64,000 nucleotides of DNA from Leuctra nigra. Taxonomy: Eukaryota > Arthropoda > Insecta > Plecoptera > Leuctridae. A model generated the notes under the pieces. It saw only the letters and a list, made by a program, of their open reading frames with translations. It had not been told where the DNA came from and did no database searches. The first letter of the stretch is position 1. Each line of letters starts with the position of its first letter. Of this stretch, positions 11,550 through 24,033 are shown piece by piece. A program made the translations under genes and the position numbers. The stretch is from assembly GCA_934045905.1 (NCBI GenBank), contig OW203770.1:30632409-30696408 (forward strand), written 5' to 3'.

Positions 11550-12465
11550 CTAGGAAAACGCCTGTGTAACGCGTTGATGAGCGAGCACGGACACGCGCAA
11601 CACCTCGAACCGAAATTATGTCTATCGAAAATATCATTAAAAGCCAATAATTCTTGAAATTCGTCAGACTTGTAGCTATAAAAATCTCCAAATATTCCTG
11701 AAGTATTAGTCCCAATAACCATGCAAAGTTTTAGGTTGATTGATTGAACCTTTATGATTAAAATGTTCCTTGTTAATATTCAAAAATCATAGGATCTATA
11801 TAAAAAAATATACCTGGGACCACTCATATGATATAAGTGTGTGTACTTACACAATATTAGACGATCTGTTGAACGGTCATATCAGTTTCAGACGTTTGAA
11901 AGTTGCTCTAACTACCTTGGAACTATAAAGAGTCGAAGTAGCCGTGATCAACATTTTTGAGTAATTTGACAGCCAACACGCAAAATGTCCGTAAAATGTC
12001 AATAACGTTTGAATTTAAACACAGATAAGTCTGAACATTTTCAAATATACAGATAATGTTGGTACCAATGACCACTTGAAGTTTTAAGTTGATCGCTCAA
12101 TCGGTTCTAGTTTAAATTTCAAAAATCATATGAAAGATTTTTTTAAATTTTAACCAATGGGAGGATTTGGCTGAAATTTTTTATGATTGGGTACAATGTT
12201 GGTTGCAATGACTTTGCTAAATTTCAAATTGATCGGAGCAACCAATCGAAAGATAATTTTTTTAAAACTTGAACCAATCACAGGAGCCCGTTCAAAAACG
12301 ATCCCAGGGACCGCATAGATTACGTTAGCATATGTGCAAAGTTTCAGATCGATTGAATGTGCGGTTTAACCTGGGCTGTGCGGACAAAAAAAAACAAAAA
12401 AACAAAAAAACACACAGAGAAAGTGCCATAAGAGTACCGTGGTGACGCTCGCTACGCTCGCTCAA
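11550..12465 (-). mobile_element. Helitron-like element, reverse orientation
   Basis: On the minus strand it starts TTGAGCGAGCGTAGCGAGCG (12465) and ends ...gcgttttCCTAG (11550) followed by T. It has the same body as 5287-6256. Confidence 0.63.
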
Positions 12466-12512
12466 TTATATATTTCTTCGTTGCTGTGTCCTTTATGACA
12501 ATATCCTGTTTG

Positions 12513-12980
12513 TTAAAGTCTCTCTAACATAACTTCATGTTAATGATATTTCGATGAAACTTCATCATTATACAGATAAGAATACGCTGATTCCAAATAT
12601 ACCATAAAAAAGTAGGCTAACCACATTAATTTCCGAGATATATCACTTTTAAAATTGCAGCTTTAACCACAGTGTTATATGGTTGTTTCTGTCTGGTTTG
12701 GAAATGTTAGGATTCAACTAGGTCTGAGGGGCGTGCTTCTAATGACAATTCTTTGGAAAAAATGTTTTTTAATGTAAAAAAATCTACGCTTTGCGAATAA
12801 AATATAATATTGATACCTCACCACATTAAATTTAGAGATATGTACGATTTTTATATTTTTTTGTCTCCTCGAGCATAGCGAGCCAATGAGCATGGTGATC
12901 TAAAATAAGCGAGCCAATCAGATTGCACTTGGGCGTGGCTTAACTGTTGGTCACGTGACCATTTGTTAGAGAGACTTTAA
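12513..12980. mobile_element. Short TIR element flanked by TTAA
   Basis: TTAA-AGTCTCTCTAACA at the left and TGTTAGAGAGACT-TTAA at the right are perfect inverses, about 470 bp apart. TTAA on both sides could be a piggyBac-type target duplication, but the ends are not piggyBac CCC ends, so the class is open. Confidence 0.5.
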
Positions 12981-13222
12981 CCATAACGGTACTGTATGTA
13001 TGTATTATTATTATTATTATTACATACACATAACATTAAACGAATTATATTGTGTGTTATTCTACTGAAATATTATTAAATATTCTTTCGTCATGTCAAA
13101 TTGCTTTCTTCACGATTCCCAGGGTTGCTAAGGTTACCATGATGATTTTCATAGGCCATGCCAATATAGTTGGTCAATAATTACCTATGCAAGGACGCGC
13201 TCACTGTGTTTATATGTGTCAG

Positions 13223-13453
13223 GTCAACGTATGGGCTATCTACAAGAGCGACGGGATGAGCTCCACAACGTATTAAGCAATTTTCCGGATTGGAATGAGC
13301 AAAGTGATCTCGCCGCCTTTGTCAACGGCGTCCTCGACGGCTTATCTTTCCGCATCGACGAGCTTGTATTTGATTTGCGTCGTGACAGCCGGATGTGCAT
13401 CCACACGAGCGGTCAGCCGCGATGTGGTGTACAAAAAGCGGCGCCTTCGCAAG
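13223..13453 (+). CDS. Putative exon C of the unrecognised gene (largest exon)
   Basis: Acceptor 'tttatatgtgtcag' and donor 'caag|gttagt' bound 231 nt, open only in the frame that joins exon B (c+gt = Arg), giving 76 codons. It reads QRMGYLQERRDELHNVLSNF, then PDWNEQSDLAAFVNGVLDGL, SFRIDELVFDLRRDSRMC and IHTSGQPRCGVQKAAPSQ. Codon use is visibly more GC-rich than the flanks, as expected of coding sequence. The first 60 residues look like amphipathic helices. Phase 1-1. Copy 2 differs by one residue (Ala to Asp near 32063). No known domain recognised. Confidence 0.7.
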
Positions 13454-13529
13454 GTTAGTTGAGCGAGCGTTCAGTTATTACCGGGCATACATGAGGGAGG
13501 CGAGTGCTTTCCTCCGGGGCCGAGCCACT

Positions 13530-13561
<32 letters not shown>

Positions 13562-14104
13562 TAAAATATAATATTTCCACAATCTTATTTACTTCTCTCA
13601 ATTCACAAATAAGTCATGTGTCTTTTTAAATTACTAAGAAACACCTGAACACAGTTTTCATATCTCATATTGTAGCTCAAATTGGTATTGTTTTTCTACA
13701 TCTGATGCGAATACCCAGGGCCAATTCTTGAGTTTTAATGTTTTGAAACCATGTGTGTTTTCATTGTATAAAACTTGAAACAGTTGCACTATCAATCTTG
13801 TCATTTTAGACCACCTTTAAGATTGCAGATCTGAAAGACCCAACAAGCTATAAAATTATTTTAAACTAATCAGTTTTCAAAAATATAGGGAAACATCTTG
13901 ACAGAATCTAACTATCCGATATACAACGAAACAACTGATAGTGATAGCTTAGGTGATAGCTTTCGACTAACTGAGGGAATATTCTGAAAGATCATATAAA
14001 ACACTGCAAGATGACATCTTAAACTCGTTTTTTTAAAATTGACTCATGGCGTTCTTTCTCTGTTCCCTTCATATGTTTTTATGTCCTTATACGAGATTCT
14101 ATTA

Positions 14105-14430
14105 CTAGGAAAACGTTCTGTGTAACGCGTTGATGAGCGAGCACGGATACGCGCAACACCTCGAACCGAAATTCTTTCTATCGAAAATGTCATTAAAAGC
14201 CAACCATTCTAGAATTTCGTCACAGACTTGTATAAAAATCTCAAAAAATTCCTAAAATAATGGTCCAAATAACCATGCAAAGTTTTAAATTGATCGATTG
14301 AACCTTTATGGTTGAACTGTTCCGTGTTAATTTTCAAAAATCCCAGGATCTCCTTCAAAAAATATGCCTGGGACCACTCGTATGATATAAGTGTGTCTAC
14401 ACAATATCAGATCGACTGTTGAACGGTCAA
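14105..14430 (-). mobile_element. Helitron-like element, truncated at the duplication junction
   Basis: Shares the CTAG end with the others. It is cut after 'gaacggtca' at 14430, where its duplicate (32852-33761) continues for 580 bp more. It marks the tandem-duplication breakpoint. Confidence 0.7.
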
Positions 14431-15110
14431 ACAAAAAAAATAAAAATAAAAAATAAATAAAAAAATCGACCTGCGGGGCAGACTGGAGTTGCTCAAATCA
14501 CTGAATTGAAGTACCAGGTTGATCAAAAACACAATATTTTGGAAAACAATGCCACAATAGTACCTTCCAAAAACGCGAGTTTTCATGAATTTCTAGGTTT
14601 TTCCCCTAAAAATTTCTTTTTAATATGCTCTTTAATATTGCTCTAATATGTATGACCTTCAGAGAATACTTTCTCGGGGGCTTCGCCCCCGAACCCCCTT
14701 TCATATCAATTTGTATTTTTATGTTGTGAAAAAATAAAGTTTTGGGAACAAAATGCACCAAAAACGTCTCAAATTCATTTTAAAGTGCCCAAAATACTAA
14801 AAACGCTCGGCTGGGCCAGGTTTTGGGGCATGTCCCCCCTCACCTTATTGTAATGAAGAGGTGTGTAAAATTAAAAAAAATGAATTTGTAAAGAAAATAC
14901 TCCCCAGAAAGTCTCAAAATTGATTTCAACGTGTCCAAAAACCAAAAAACGCCCTGCGGGGCAAGGTGGGGGGCGCGCCCCCCACACCCCCCTTTCATCC
15001 GTGATAATTTTTTCCCGATGAATTTTCCCCCCCTGTCATTAATCTTGCCGGCGCCCATATTGGCCCCCCCTAATGATTTCTCCTGCGCACGCCTATGGAA
15101 ATTTACCATA
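14431..15110. repeat. Repeat remnant with GC-rich palindromes
   Basis: Starts with an A-rich tract and includes 'cctgcggggc', GCCCTGCGGGGC (14951-14962), 'ggcgcgccccccac' and an end like 'cctgcgcacgcctatgg'. It is similar in style to the inside of the hAT-like elements, a decayed mobile element of uncertain class. Confidence 0.4.
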
Positions 15111-16040
15111 AATCTGACAACGTTGCACTACAAATATTACTTATTTTGGGATGAAAGGAACTTCAATTAAGATCATATAATTGGAGCAGACGGTAAGATA
15201 CAAGGTTATTTGCAGTTGTTTGAAGCATTGTTTCATCAGAAATTTGTACCGCGAATTACGGCGAATTCTAAGCACCGGCTGGAGCCCTGGGACCACATGA
15301 CATAAGGACAATGTGGCAAGCGTTTGTATTGTTATCTAATTAAGATTGTTATTATCAGTTTAACAGTAATAATACCTTTCAGCAATTGTTACAAAAAAAT
15401 ATCATTGTTATCATTCCTGTGTCTATACATATTTTCGGTATCCATAGAGATTTGCAAAATTTAATAAATACCATCCGTTTCAAAATTCTCCGTACAGTAC
15501 ATCAGCAACATCATGTCCACCGATGCTTCGGGTCAGTGAATCTCCACTCTTTTTAACATGTTGATTGTGACAGGAGCCATTCCAGCGGTATTGGAGAAAT
15601 TATTGATTTTATTACCTAGATTAGGGTTTGCTTTTTTGATATTTCATTGATGTGAATCTAGAATAAATACGATATTTAACAATTCCAAATCTATCAAGAT
15701 CCTTGACTTATGAAACAACCTCTGAAGTGACTTAGCTGGTGTGGCTTCTGAACAGGCGATGACCATCTTAGCGCTTTCCTAGTATATTTATCAATGTATA
15801 AACTATCTGCGTGTGTGGTCTTTTTGCAGACGCTCTTTGTTCCTCTATTGTTTTGGGGTGGGGTGGCGGTAGTGCCAAAAAATAGCCAAAATTAGCATGG
15901 AAAATAGGAATTCCAAACAGAAAATAGTTTTCTCGCTTCTGCAAATTCCGCGACAAACGTACTGTAGCGAGGCGTGGAGAGCCAAAGAAAGCTGGGAACT
16001 CTTAACTCTTAGGGACATCATAATCTTCTTCTCTCGGCAG

Positions 16041-16184
16041 AAAATAACCCGGCTACCCCCAAGCTTTTGGCTTGCAAGGAACTTCACCTTCGAGAACTGG
16101 ATCCTACTTCCTCGGGCTATTTAGAATTGCTGGCTGAGATAAAACGGCACCGATATTCTGTGAGACAGCCACCCGTTTATCAAG
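16041..16184 (+). CDS. Putative exon D of the unrecognised gene
   Basis: A pyrimidine-rich acceptor (cttcttctctcggcag) and donor caag|gtatgc bracket 144 nt. One frame is open (2 nt + 47 codons + 1 nt): NNPATPKLLACKELHLRELD, PTSSGYLELLAEIKRHRYSV, RQPPVYQ. The leading 'aa' completes Glu after a preceding exon ending in G (exon C does), and the trailing G starts a Gly codon completed by exon A'. Phase 1-1, like A, B and C. In the duplication model D is the first known exon of the unit; its copy-1 partner would lie upstream of the window. Confidence 0.6.
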
Positions 16185-16519
16185 GTATGCATTATGAAAT
16201 CAATCACAACTTTATCTAAAGCCCTAAAGCCAAATTTACACGCAGCAATTTCTTGTTCAACTTCTGTGCCACACTTCTGTGTCACATTTCTTGAAGGAAA
16301 TTAGAACATGTTCTAAATTATATAAAAGTTGATCTCAAGAGCTGTGACAAAAAGTTGCGACGTGTATAAACAAAATGGTATGAAAAGTGCGAATGTGACT
16401 CACAAGTTATTCAAGAAATTGTACCGTGTAATCTGGGTTTAATGCAAAAAATATTGCGTGGTTCAACATCTTACTTATAGTTACCCAGGTTTGTGTGTCA
16501 TAAATGCTTTTCGCGCGCA

Positions 16520-16850
16520 CTCTCTATTTTGTATTTAAAATTAAAATGGTCGACATTACATTGCCCATCATGTCCAAACTACATCTTCTGCTCTTTGTGC
16601 ATAAATAAATAACTGAAACTTACCTAAATGTCAATCCTTATCCCTTTGTGTTTATAAGAAATGTATTTTAAAACAGAATAACTGTCCAAATCTTTACATT
16701 ACATTGAAAACGGCACTATTTTGTATTAAAAATGGTGGACTTTCATTGCCAATCGTGTCTAAAAATACGTCTTTTGCTTTCACTAAGTAAAGAAATAACC
16801 AAAACTTACCTAAAACGTAATCCTTATCCCTTTTTCATCCCTTATTCTGT
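16520..16850. repeat. Imperfect two-copy tandem repeat
   Basis: 'attttgtatttaaaatt' + 'aaaatggtcgacattacatt' + '...acttacctaaatgtcaatcc' recurs about 195 bp later in diverged form. Confidence 0.5.
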
Positions 16851-17364
16851 TAAGCATTGGGTCTTCAAAGACGTCAAGTGTATTAACGACGCACACTCTG
16901 CTGACAAATATTGCTGTCGTTTTATATTTACGCATACCTCACTGGTGCACATTGGTCATGTTTTACATGACGGGACCCTCTAGTGTGTTATGATGACCAG
17001 TACACACGACGCATTCGATCTAATTGGATGAGCGGATTTTAATGTTAAATTGTTCAAGGCCACACATGCGCGATGTGTATGCGCGTGAAATAACATTATA
17101 GAGATGGGTTATAAAATCCAAGGTCTCGGGGACGTAAGGATGAACCCAATTAGCATTGCCAGGTATAGGCACGCTAGAGCGGGTTCTTCTTTGCCTGTCA
17201 CCGACCATTAGACCTCGATCGTTGAAGAATATTGAAAATTCTCTCTGGATGTAGAATGGATTAAAAATGTGAAATATTGAAAGTATGTCTATTGGATGTA
17301 GACAAACACAACATTATTATTGTTGGATGAATGGTTATACCTAAGTAATTGATACCCATTAAAT

Positions 17365-17904
17365 CAGTGCAACTCAATCTGCGGCCCGCGGGCCGCATGC
17401 GTCCCGCGGGACCAATTTTTGTGGCCCCCCAGTTGATGTTTTAAATATACCTACTTATTCACATAATGTGTCCCTTGTGAAATAATATTAAAAAAAACAA
17501 AAAAATCTCGTTTCATTTGAGACACATTTTGAGAGTTTTAAGAGGATTTTGAGAGTTGTCATGTAAGGATCGACGCTTTAGGCTGAAATATAAAAGAGTG
17601 TATTGCTTTGGCGTAGAATTTGCCTAAATTCTAAACAAAACGCCCTGCGGGGCAACAATAGGAGGGTACTTTGCTTCAATTCGTGCATTAAAGAGCCCCA
17701 GAATCACTTTTAAATTGTTAAATTCTAAAAAAACGCCCTACGGGGCTTCGCCCCCCCCCCCCCCCCCCCATGATAAGAGTAGTTCATACGCGCCTGGAAT
17801 GAACCTACCTTGGCATTATTGTACTTTTTTAAAAAAATTGCGGCCCAGCAACAAAAGCAAATTCGTTTTATTGGCCCGGAAGTCAAAAAGGTTGAGTACC
17901 ACTG
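17365..17904. mobile_element. hAT-like element, second family member
   Basis: Over 90% like 1435-1963, including both ends. It has a longer C run near 17750 and a changed left tip (CAGTGCAACTCAA). Confidence 0.6.
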
Positions 17905-18066
17905 TCCTAATGGTTGCTTGGGCACATTTTTATAAATATTCTCAATGAGAAAGGAAAGTAGCTAATTTGCATTAAAGAAAGCACGTAAATTGTTACTAAT
18001 TCACAAAACAAATCTATCAAAATATAACCACAATGTAAGAGCACAATGTTTGGATTTATCTAATAA

Positions 18067-18971
18067 TCAAGCAAGCGGAGCGATCATCTCTGTTTTTTTG
18101 TTTTAATTATTTTTGTGTACGGTGTTTTTTACATTAAATTTTAATGCAATTAAAATGGGTCTTAATTTCATCGGAAACTTGATTTGTTGTCTGTACTTAT
18201 CTTGGCAATATGAAAGAACTCAACTCTGTGTGCCAGTAAAACCGAAATCGGTTGACCGATTATCACCTAATTTTGCATGGCCATTGGTACCAAGCATTAT
18301 AAGTGTATTTTCAAAAAATCTGTAATCTGTAATGGAACTTCAAGAGTAGTATTTTATTTTTTTGGATGCTTAATTTAAAATGGCCTGTAGCCACACCACC
18401 GTTTGACCTATCAAGTCTTCGATAAATCTGATCCAACTCATATTTTGCATATTAAGACCAAAATTGTCTCTTATTTTACAAATTTTCAGCCCAATTTGTT
18501 ATGTTCTTTAGGAACACAAGATTAATTATAAATAAAACAATGTTACTTAATTAATAGTAGCACTTTATTACGCTCCATTTATAAGCAGCCATGATAGATG
18601 TCCTAGTAATCACAATGTATAGAAACATAAGATGTAGTACCCTACAGGGATGCCAACCTAACAATGTCATAACACAGGGATGCCAACATACATAGGTCAC
18701 AGTCAAGAACATATGCAGTTATTGACTATTCACTGCAACTGAATCGGATTTGCTTTATGTAGGTACCAAAGTGTATAGATTGCTATTCTTAAGTTTCAAT
18801 AGAAAACATACTTTTATGTTGATTTAGTGGATCATATTTCAATTCAATATGGATGTATACGTTTCTGTGCGTTTGGTACGGAATTCCTCTTGGCCATATT
18901 TGTCACACATATTAAATCGCATGCAGTACGAAGGCTCGCTTATCAACGTGTTATACTGTGCGTTTGCCTAG
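18067..18971 (+). mobile_element. Helitron-like element with canonical TC start
   Basis: Starts after an A with TCAAGCAAGCGGAGCGATC and ends gtgcgtttgCCTAG before T. It is older than the others. Its right 224 bp equals window bases 1-224, which shows the duplication unit extends left of the window. Confidence 0.6.
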
Positions 18972-19401
18972 TTATTAAAATTTCAATTTATTTTGTCAAT
19001 CCATTTCGGCCCCAATCGTATTAAAAAATTTGTCTGAAACAAACAGCAGAATCGCTTGCGCTTGTAGCACCTTATTGTCTTGCCATCATTATTCAATAGG
19101 TTCAAACAATTCTTTGAAATTCTGTCAAGATATTCACTGATCATAGACAAATGCACATCTCAAGTCAAAAAACCACCTTTCGGTACTCTTTTCTAAGATT
19201 CCATATTTTATTATGGTATTATTTCTCATATCATAACAGGGTTATCATGATGCATGATCATGATTACAGCACTCAAATCATGATTATAAGAAAGTAACAT
19301 GATACAAGTCCTTTTTTATTATATTAATTTAATGACGACATATCTGAATCGAATCACCGTTTTAAAAATATACTTCACCATGCAAATTGAGGAGCTACAG
19401 G

Positions 19402-19574
19402 CCGTATCACACAGAGTTGTCCGCCAAACGTGGCCCCTAATGTTGCAAATAACCGGTTTTTTGTCCATCCCTCAGCCGCTGTGAGCGATCGCGCGGTCTT
19501 CCGAGACCATTAATCCCACTCTCTCGGACAAGGGGTATTCAAAATACCTTAACGGACAACTCCGTGTGACACGG
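19402..19574. mobile_element. MITE, duplicate of 655-827
   Basis: Identical to copy 1. Confidence 0.5.
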
Positions 19575-19959
19575 ACTGTATTTTCAAATCGCATCTTGTC
19601 TGAAAAAATAAATTTTGCGACAGAGATTGCATCATGTATGAAGTCGTGTTCTATTGATGACACGGTACTGTAACTGGCGAGATTCTTTCGTCAAACTAGA
19701 GAATGGCAACTATGGCGAGTGGTATTCTTCAAAATACGCCAATATTTTACCAATATTTTATTTTACCAATGTTAAATAAAAATAAGTCCACATTATTTAT
19801 AACACAAGTAATTAATATTTTATTCTTATTATATTGTCGATAACTATCTCCTTCACCACGAGTTAATTTAGCGGTAGGGAGGAGGGATGTTGTTAACTCC
19901 TGAGTAGGAATGAACATATAACTTTGATATTATTGTTATCCGTGTTTACTTTGTTTCAG

Positions 19960-19983
19960 GATGCATCTTCGCAACCACTGAAA
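19960..19983 (+). CDS. Putative micro-exon A' (duplicate of A)
   Basis: Same 24 nt and splice sites as 1213-1236. Here the upstream partner D is in the window, and the junction D-A' reads in phase (g+ga = Gly). Confidence 0.42.
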
Positions 19984-20181
19984 GTAAGTTGTAAGATATT
20001 TCATATTTGACGTGGAAATAACATAATCCGACATCGGTCTTCTCTGTTAGACCATGAAATACTGCATTCTGTTTTACAATGATATTATGTAATTATGAAT
20101 TTTAATGTATGAATTGTATGGCAGTATATTATTTTTATTATCATGATATTATATTGTATTGACGTATTATACCATGTAAAT

Positions 20182-20710
20182 CAGTGGTACTCAATCTGCG
20201 GCCCGCGGGCTGCATGCGTCCCGCGGGACCAATTTTTGTGGCCTCCCAGTTGATGTTTTAAATATACCTACTTATTCACATAATGTGTCCCTTGTGAAAT
20301 AATATTAAAAAAAACAAAAAATCTCGTTTCATTTGAGACACATTTTGAGAGTTTTAAGAGGATTTTGAGAGTTGTCATGTAAGGATCGACGCTTTAGGCT
20401 GAAATATAAAAGAGTGTATTGCTTTGGCGTAGAATTTGCTAAAATTCTAAACAAAACGCCCTGCGGGGCAACAATTGGAGGGTACTTTGCTTCAATTCGT
20501 GCATTTAAGAGCCCCAGAATCACTTTTAAATTGTTAAATTCTAAAAAAACGCCCTGCGGGACTTTGCCTCCCCCCATGATAAGAGTAGTTCCTACGCGCC
20601 TGGAATGAACCTACCTTGGCATTATTGTACTTTTTAAAAAAAATTGCGGCCCAGCAACAAAAGCAAATTCGTTTTATTGGCCCGCAAGTCAAAAAGGTTG
20701 AGTACCACTG
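20182..20710. mobile_element. hAT-like element, duplicate of 1435-1963
   Basis: Carried by the tandem duplication; no difference noticed. Confidence 0.6.
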
Positions 20711-21115
20711 TCCTAATGGTCACAAACAAAATGAACAATCTAATCTAATCTAACCTAGTTTACTGTAATTTACAGTTTTATTTAAAGATAATAAAACACC
20801 AATACTACATTGTTCATTTAAACTTAGTAAAGACAAATTTATAGATGGAATAGATCAATGTCAATGTGTAAGATAATAAGTGATGTATTTATGAATATTG
20901 AAGGTGATGGAACCTTAACTGCTATAACTGTAATGAGAATATCATATTATATTCTTACTTGAGATGCAACATAAATATGTATTTACAGGGGTCTCATTCT
21001 ACAACTGCTTTGCTGGCTCGGTAGCAATTTCTTCCAGAAGATTAACATTGAAATAATTGCTAGCAAACCAGCAATGGAGTTGTAGAATGAGGCCCCAGTG
21101 TCCTATAGGTACATT

Positions 21116-21634
21116 CAGGGCCGTATTAAGACCTTCGTATGCCCTAGGCAGTACTTTTTTCGTAGGCCCCCTCCCTCACCTGTCTGAAATATTTAAGCAA
21201 AAGGTGTGGGGGGTGCCAGGTTCTTTAATGGGTTCAATGATCTTTAGTGTTATGCTGAAGAAAACAATGGGCATGGGCATCCGCAGGATTTCTGCGAAGT
21301 GGGGGCAAGGCAAGGAAAACAATATTTGACGGGTTAAGGGGGACGGGGGGATGGGGGGGGGGCACGCAGGGCGTTTTTTGAAACACTTTGAGACTTTGAC
21401 ACTTTGATACTTTGAAATCAATTTTGAGACATTATGAGGTGTATTTTGTTGAAATATGAAATATTTTTTTAATTTGGCACTTTTGGGTGGTAGAGACATG
21501 TTAAAACCTGCCCCGCAGGGCATTTTTTGCTTTTTGACACTTTGAAATCAATTTTCTGGCACTTTCGTAGGCCCCAAAAGCTTCGTAGGCCCTAGGCAGA
21601 CTGCCTGTGCTGCCTTATGGAAAATACGGCCCTG
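21116..21634. mobile_element. Non-autonomous hAT, duplicate of 2369-2887
   Basis: Carries the same flanking GGTACATT repeats. The hairpins at 2942-2999 and 3202-3285 also recur downstream, at 21689-21746 and 21949-22032. Confidence 0.85.
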
Positions 21635-23171
21635 GGTACATTGTATTGGCTTAAAGCCTGATGTAGTCTTTCACGGTCTAACGTCACTCTAGAGCACGAT
21701 GCAGTATAAAACTGCATTCATACTACTTACTTCATCGTGCTCTAGACTATTAGCGGGTTTATAGCGGTATACATACCGTAAAATGTGGTGACAAGAAAGA
21801 TTTTCCACACTTGATTGCTCACATTTCAAATAATTAAAATTTTAAAATTTTGAGAAACTCCATTTCAGGTCTTGGTTAGAGGAACATATTGGGATTGAAA
21901 CATATTTTTACAAGATCTCGTGGATGTTTTCGGAACCATCGGGTGATTGCATGGCAGTGGCTTAGAGGAATAAGTGACGTGCACCACTTATTCCTCTAAG
22001 GCAGTGGTGACGGTTTGTTACCACTGCCATGCATATTTTTACAAATTTATACGTCGATTGTTATTGGCAATATAATGGAAATTTTTTAACAATCCACATG
22101 TGGGGTGATAAGAAAACTTTGGCTAAATGGATCACTATAACGACTTACATTCTGGACTTAAATTTCGTAATAAAATAGCATTAAAAATTTAAACTCATTT
22201 TTAAAAAATGTAATTTTAAAATTTATTTTTTTCTATATTTGTTTTATAATAATTTAACATATTTTTAACACAAACATTTAAACGCAATAGCTGTTATGTT
22301 TGTTTTGATCCGTTTTTTCACACTTGGATCTGGGGTTGTATACTGATAGCATTGGTTCTTGCTTAGACTAAATAATTTAGTCTAAGGTTCTTGTCACCCC
22401 ACCTTATCTTCAAAAAGCAACATTCCTACATTTGAATTATTTTTATATTGACGGATATGTTTGAAAGAAATTTCAAATTTTATATGAAGCTATTATAGTA
22501 AAGGCATGAATTAAAACAGTATGACGATGCTTTCCGTTCAATACAATTATTTGGGTAAATAAAGTTTTGGTGTGCATATTTTTTTACGCTTTTTCGGCGT
22601 ACTTTCAAAAAGTTGACATTCAGTCACTGGCTTCTTGATGGAGAGCACAGCCATTTAGTCAACTGCGTCTAGCTATCTTCTACGTATGTGTGGTGCAAAT
22701 TTAAAATGTGTTATCACAAATTGTACAAGATACAGGGAATTATTTTTTTTTCCTAAAATATTTTCTTATCACCCCACGGTTTTTTGCCACCCCATTCTAC
22801 GGAACTTTTAAATACCTACATCAGAATCAGAATAATTATACCTTAGACTAAATAACTACAATCAAATTAATGAATTAAGAATAACGGATTTTGTTTATTA
22901 AAATAAGAAAAACAGATTTGACAAACCTCTTCGGAAAAAGTGACTGTTCATGATAATGTTAGGTCGGTGCACGGTCCGGCCAATGCCGCTCTGTGACTGA
23001 ATCCAGTGCGCCACAGCCTACTAGCGCCTACCTAGCGGTGAGCTCACAAACTGCTGCTACCCGTCAAGTAGCATGTTTCCCGCTAGAGGCGTTGGCTGGC
23101 TGAGGCCCACAGGTTGAAACACACATCCACATAACTAGTATATCATGCGTATTGTGTATTTACTGTTACAG

Positions 23172-23255
23172 AACTTGCGATCCAGAGTTCGGTATTGCAG
23201 TACTACCGTGATGCGTTCAAGCTTAACGGACCGGATTGGTTAGATTCAAAAATTC
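23172..23255 (+). CDS. Putative exon B' (duplicate of B)
   Basis: Identical in sequence, acceptor and donor to 4425-4508. Confidence 0.6.
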
Positions 23256-23474
23256 GTAAGTAATCACCAAGCTTAGCAGAGACGCAACGGCCTTTTCATG
23301 AAAGTATTGCCAAAGGGATGATATTTGTCTGTCATGTAGTATGGCGATGTCGCGCAGTCCTCTACAACACAATCTCCTTGGCATAGTCATTCTCTCCATG
23401 CCTTTGGATTATGCATTTTATAATTATATTTTATATTATATTTAGTTATTGTTTAGGTATGTATCAGTCTCTGT

Positions 23475-24033
23475 AAATTATCCAAATCAGTAGCTGACCA
23501 GCTTATAACACCAAAACTGTACGTAAGGACTGGAATGGCATACGAATTGATAGCCTTTGTAATGTCTCTTCCATTGAGAGAGGATCTTAAAAGAGAGCAT
23601 GCAATCTGGACTTAAATTCCTTTTGCAACTTATCCTTCATTTTAGATTCATCAATTCCTAATGCTTGCATCATTCCTAGATATTTATAGAGTTCATCACC
23701 CGCCATGCTCGGTATGTTTAAATCACCAGCCTGTTCCTCATTTCTTTGGACCCTTCCTTTAGTAATACAAAGTGTCCTACACTGATCAAGTCCAATTTCC
23801 ATGTTAATGTCACTTGAAAAACGCGCCGTGGGATTCAACAATTCCTGAAGATGGTTTTCCGTAGAGGCATACAACTTAAGATCGTCCATAGTTAAGTGTA
23901 TACACAGTTTTCTGTCCTTCCTGATTGCAAACCCTTTACCTGAATCATTGAGAATTCTGCTTAGAGGATTCATTGCAACGCAAAACCGTAATAAGGCACT
24001 CAGGCAATCACCCTGGAATATGCCCCGGTTTTA
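23475..24033 (-). pseudogene. R2/R4-like RT fragment, duplicate
   Basis: One coding difference from the first copy (Asp for Glu near the start of the block after MNPLSRILN). Confidence 0.75.

Larger units (their letters stand above)
4509..13222. other. Intron between exons B and C, built of transposable elements
   Basis: Contains an R2/R4-like RT fragment, Helitron-like elements, a fold-back, a motif-rich repeat, a minisatellite, a long-TIR element and a TTAA-flanked element, each listed. 6257-6731, 8080-8204 and 11071-11549 show nothing I can name. Confidence 0.5.
1..14430. repeat. Tandem duplication, copy 1 (right part of an 18,747-bp unit)
   Basis: This stretch matches 18748-33177 base for base at a constant offset of 18,747. 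I see about a dozen single-base differences and no length change, even in the C, T and GT runs. Homology stops at 14430/33177, inside a Helitron-like repeat. The copy at 33177 runs on into an intact element, while at 14430 the element is cut and joined to unrelated sequence. A simple tandem duplication fits: copy 1 begins before the window and ends at 14430, and copy 2 is 14431-33177. It contains exons A, B and C. Confidence 0.93.
13454..16040. other. Intron spanning the duplication junction
   Basis: Holds a run of 23 C (13531-13553), the truncated Helitron-like copy (14105-14430), the junction at 14430/14431, and 14431-15110, a repeat with GC-rich palindromes. 15111-16040 shows no feature apart from AT-rich intron-like sequence. 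Confidence 0.5.
16185..19959. other. Intron between exons D and A'
   Basis: Contains an imperfect tandem duplication (16520-16850), an hAT-like copy (17365-17904) and a Helitron-like element (18067-18971). 16851-17364 and 18972-19400 show nothing recognisable. Confidence 0.45.

Noticed and set aside
11550..11640. Hammerhead ribozyme in the 'acgcgttgatgagcgagcac' motif
   Set aside because: The core would need CUGAUGA; here it is UUGAUGA in every copy seen, without the essential C, and no GAAA strand is placed to pair. It is better explained as the Helitron-like 3' end.
15845..16124. 80-aa minus and 75-aa plus open frames over exon D
   Set aside because: They are in the wrong frame or strand. 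The 16041-16184 frame is the only one with matching splice sites and phases.
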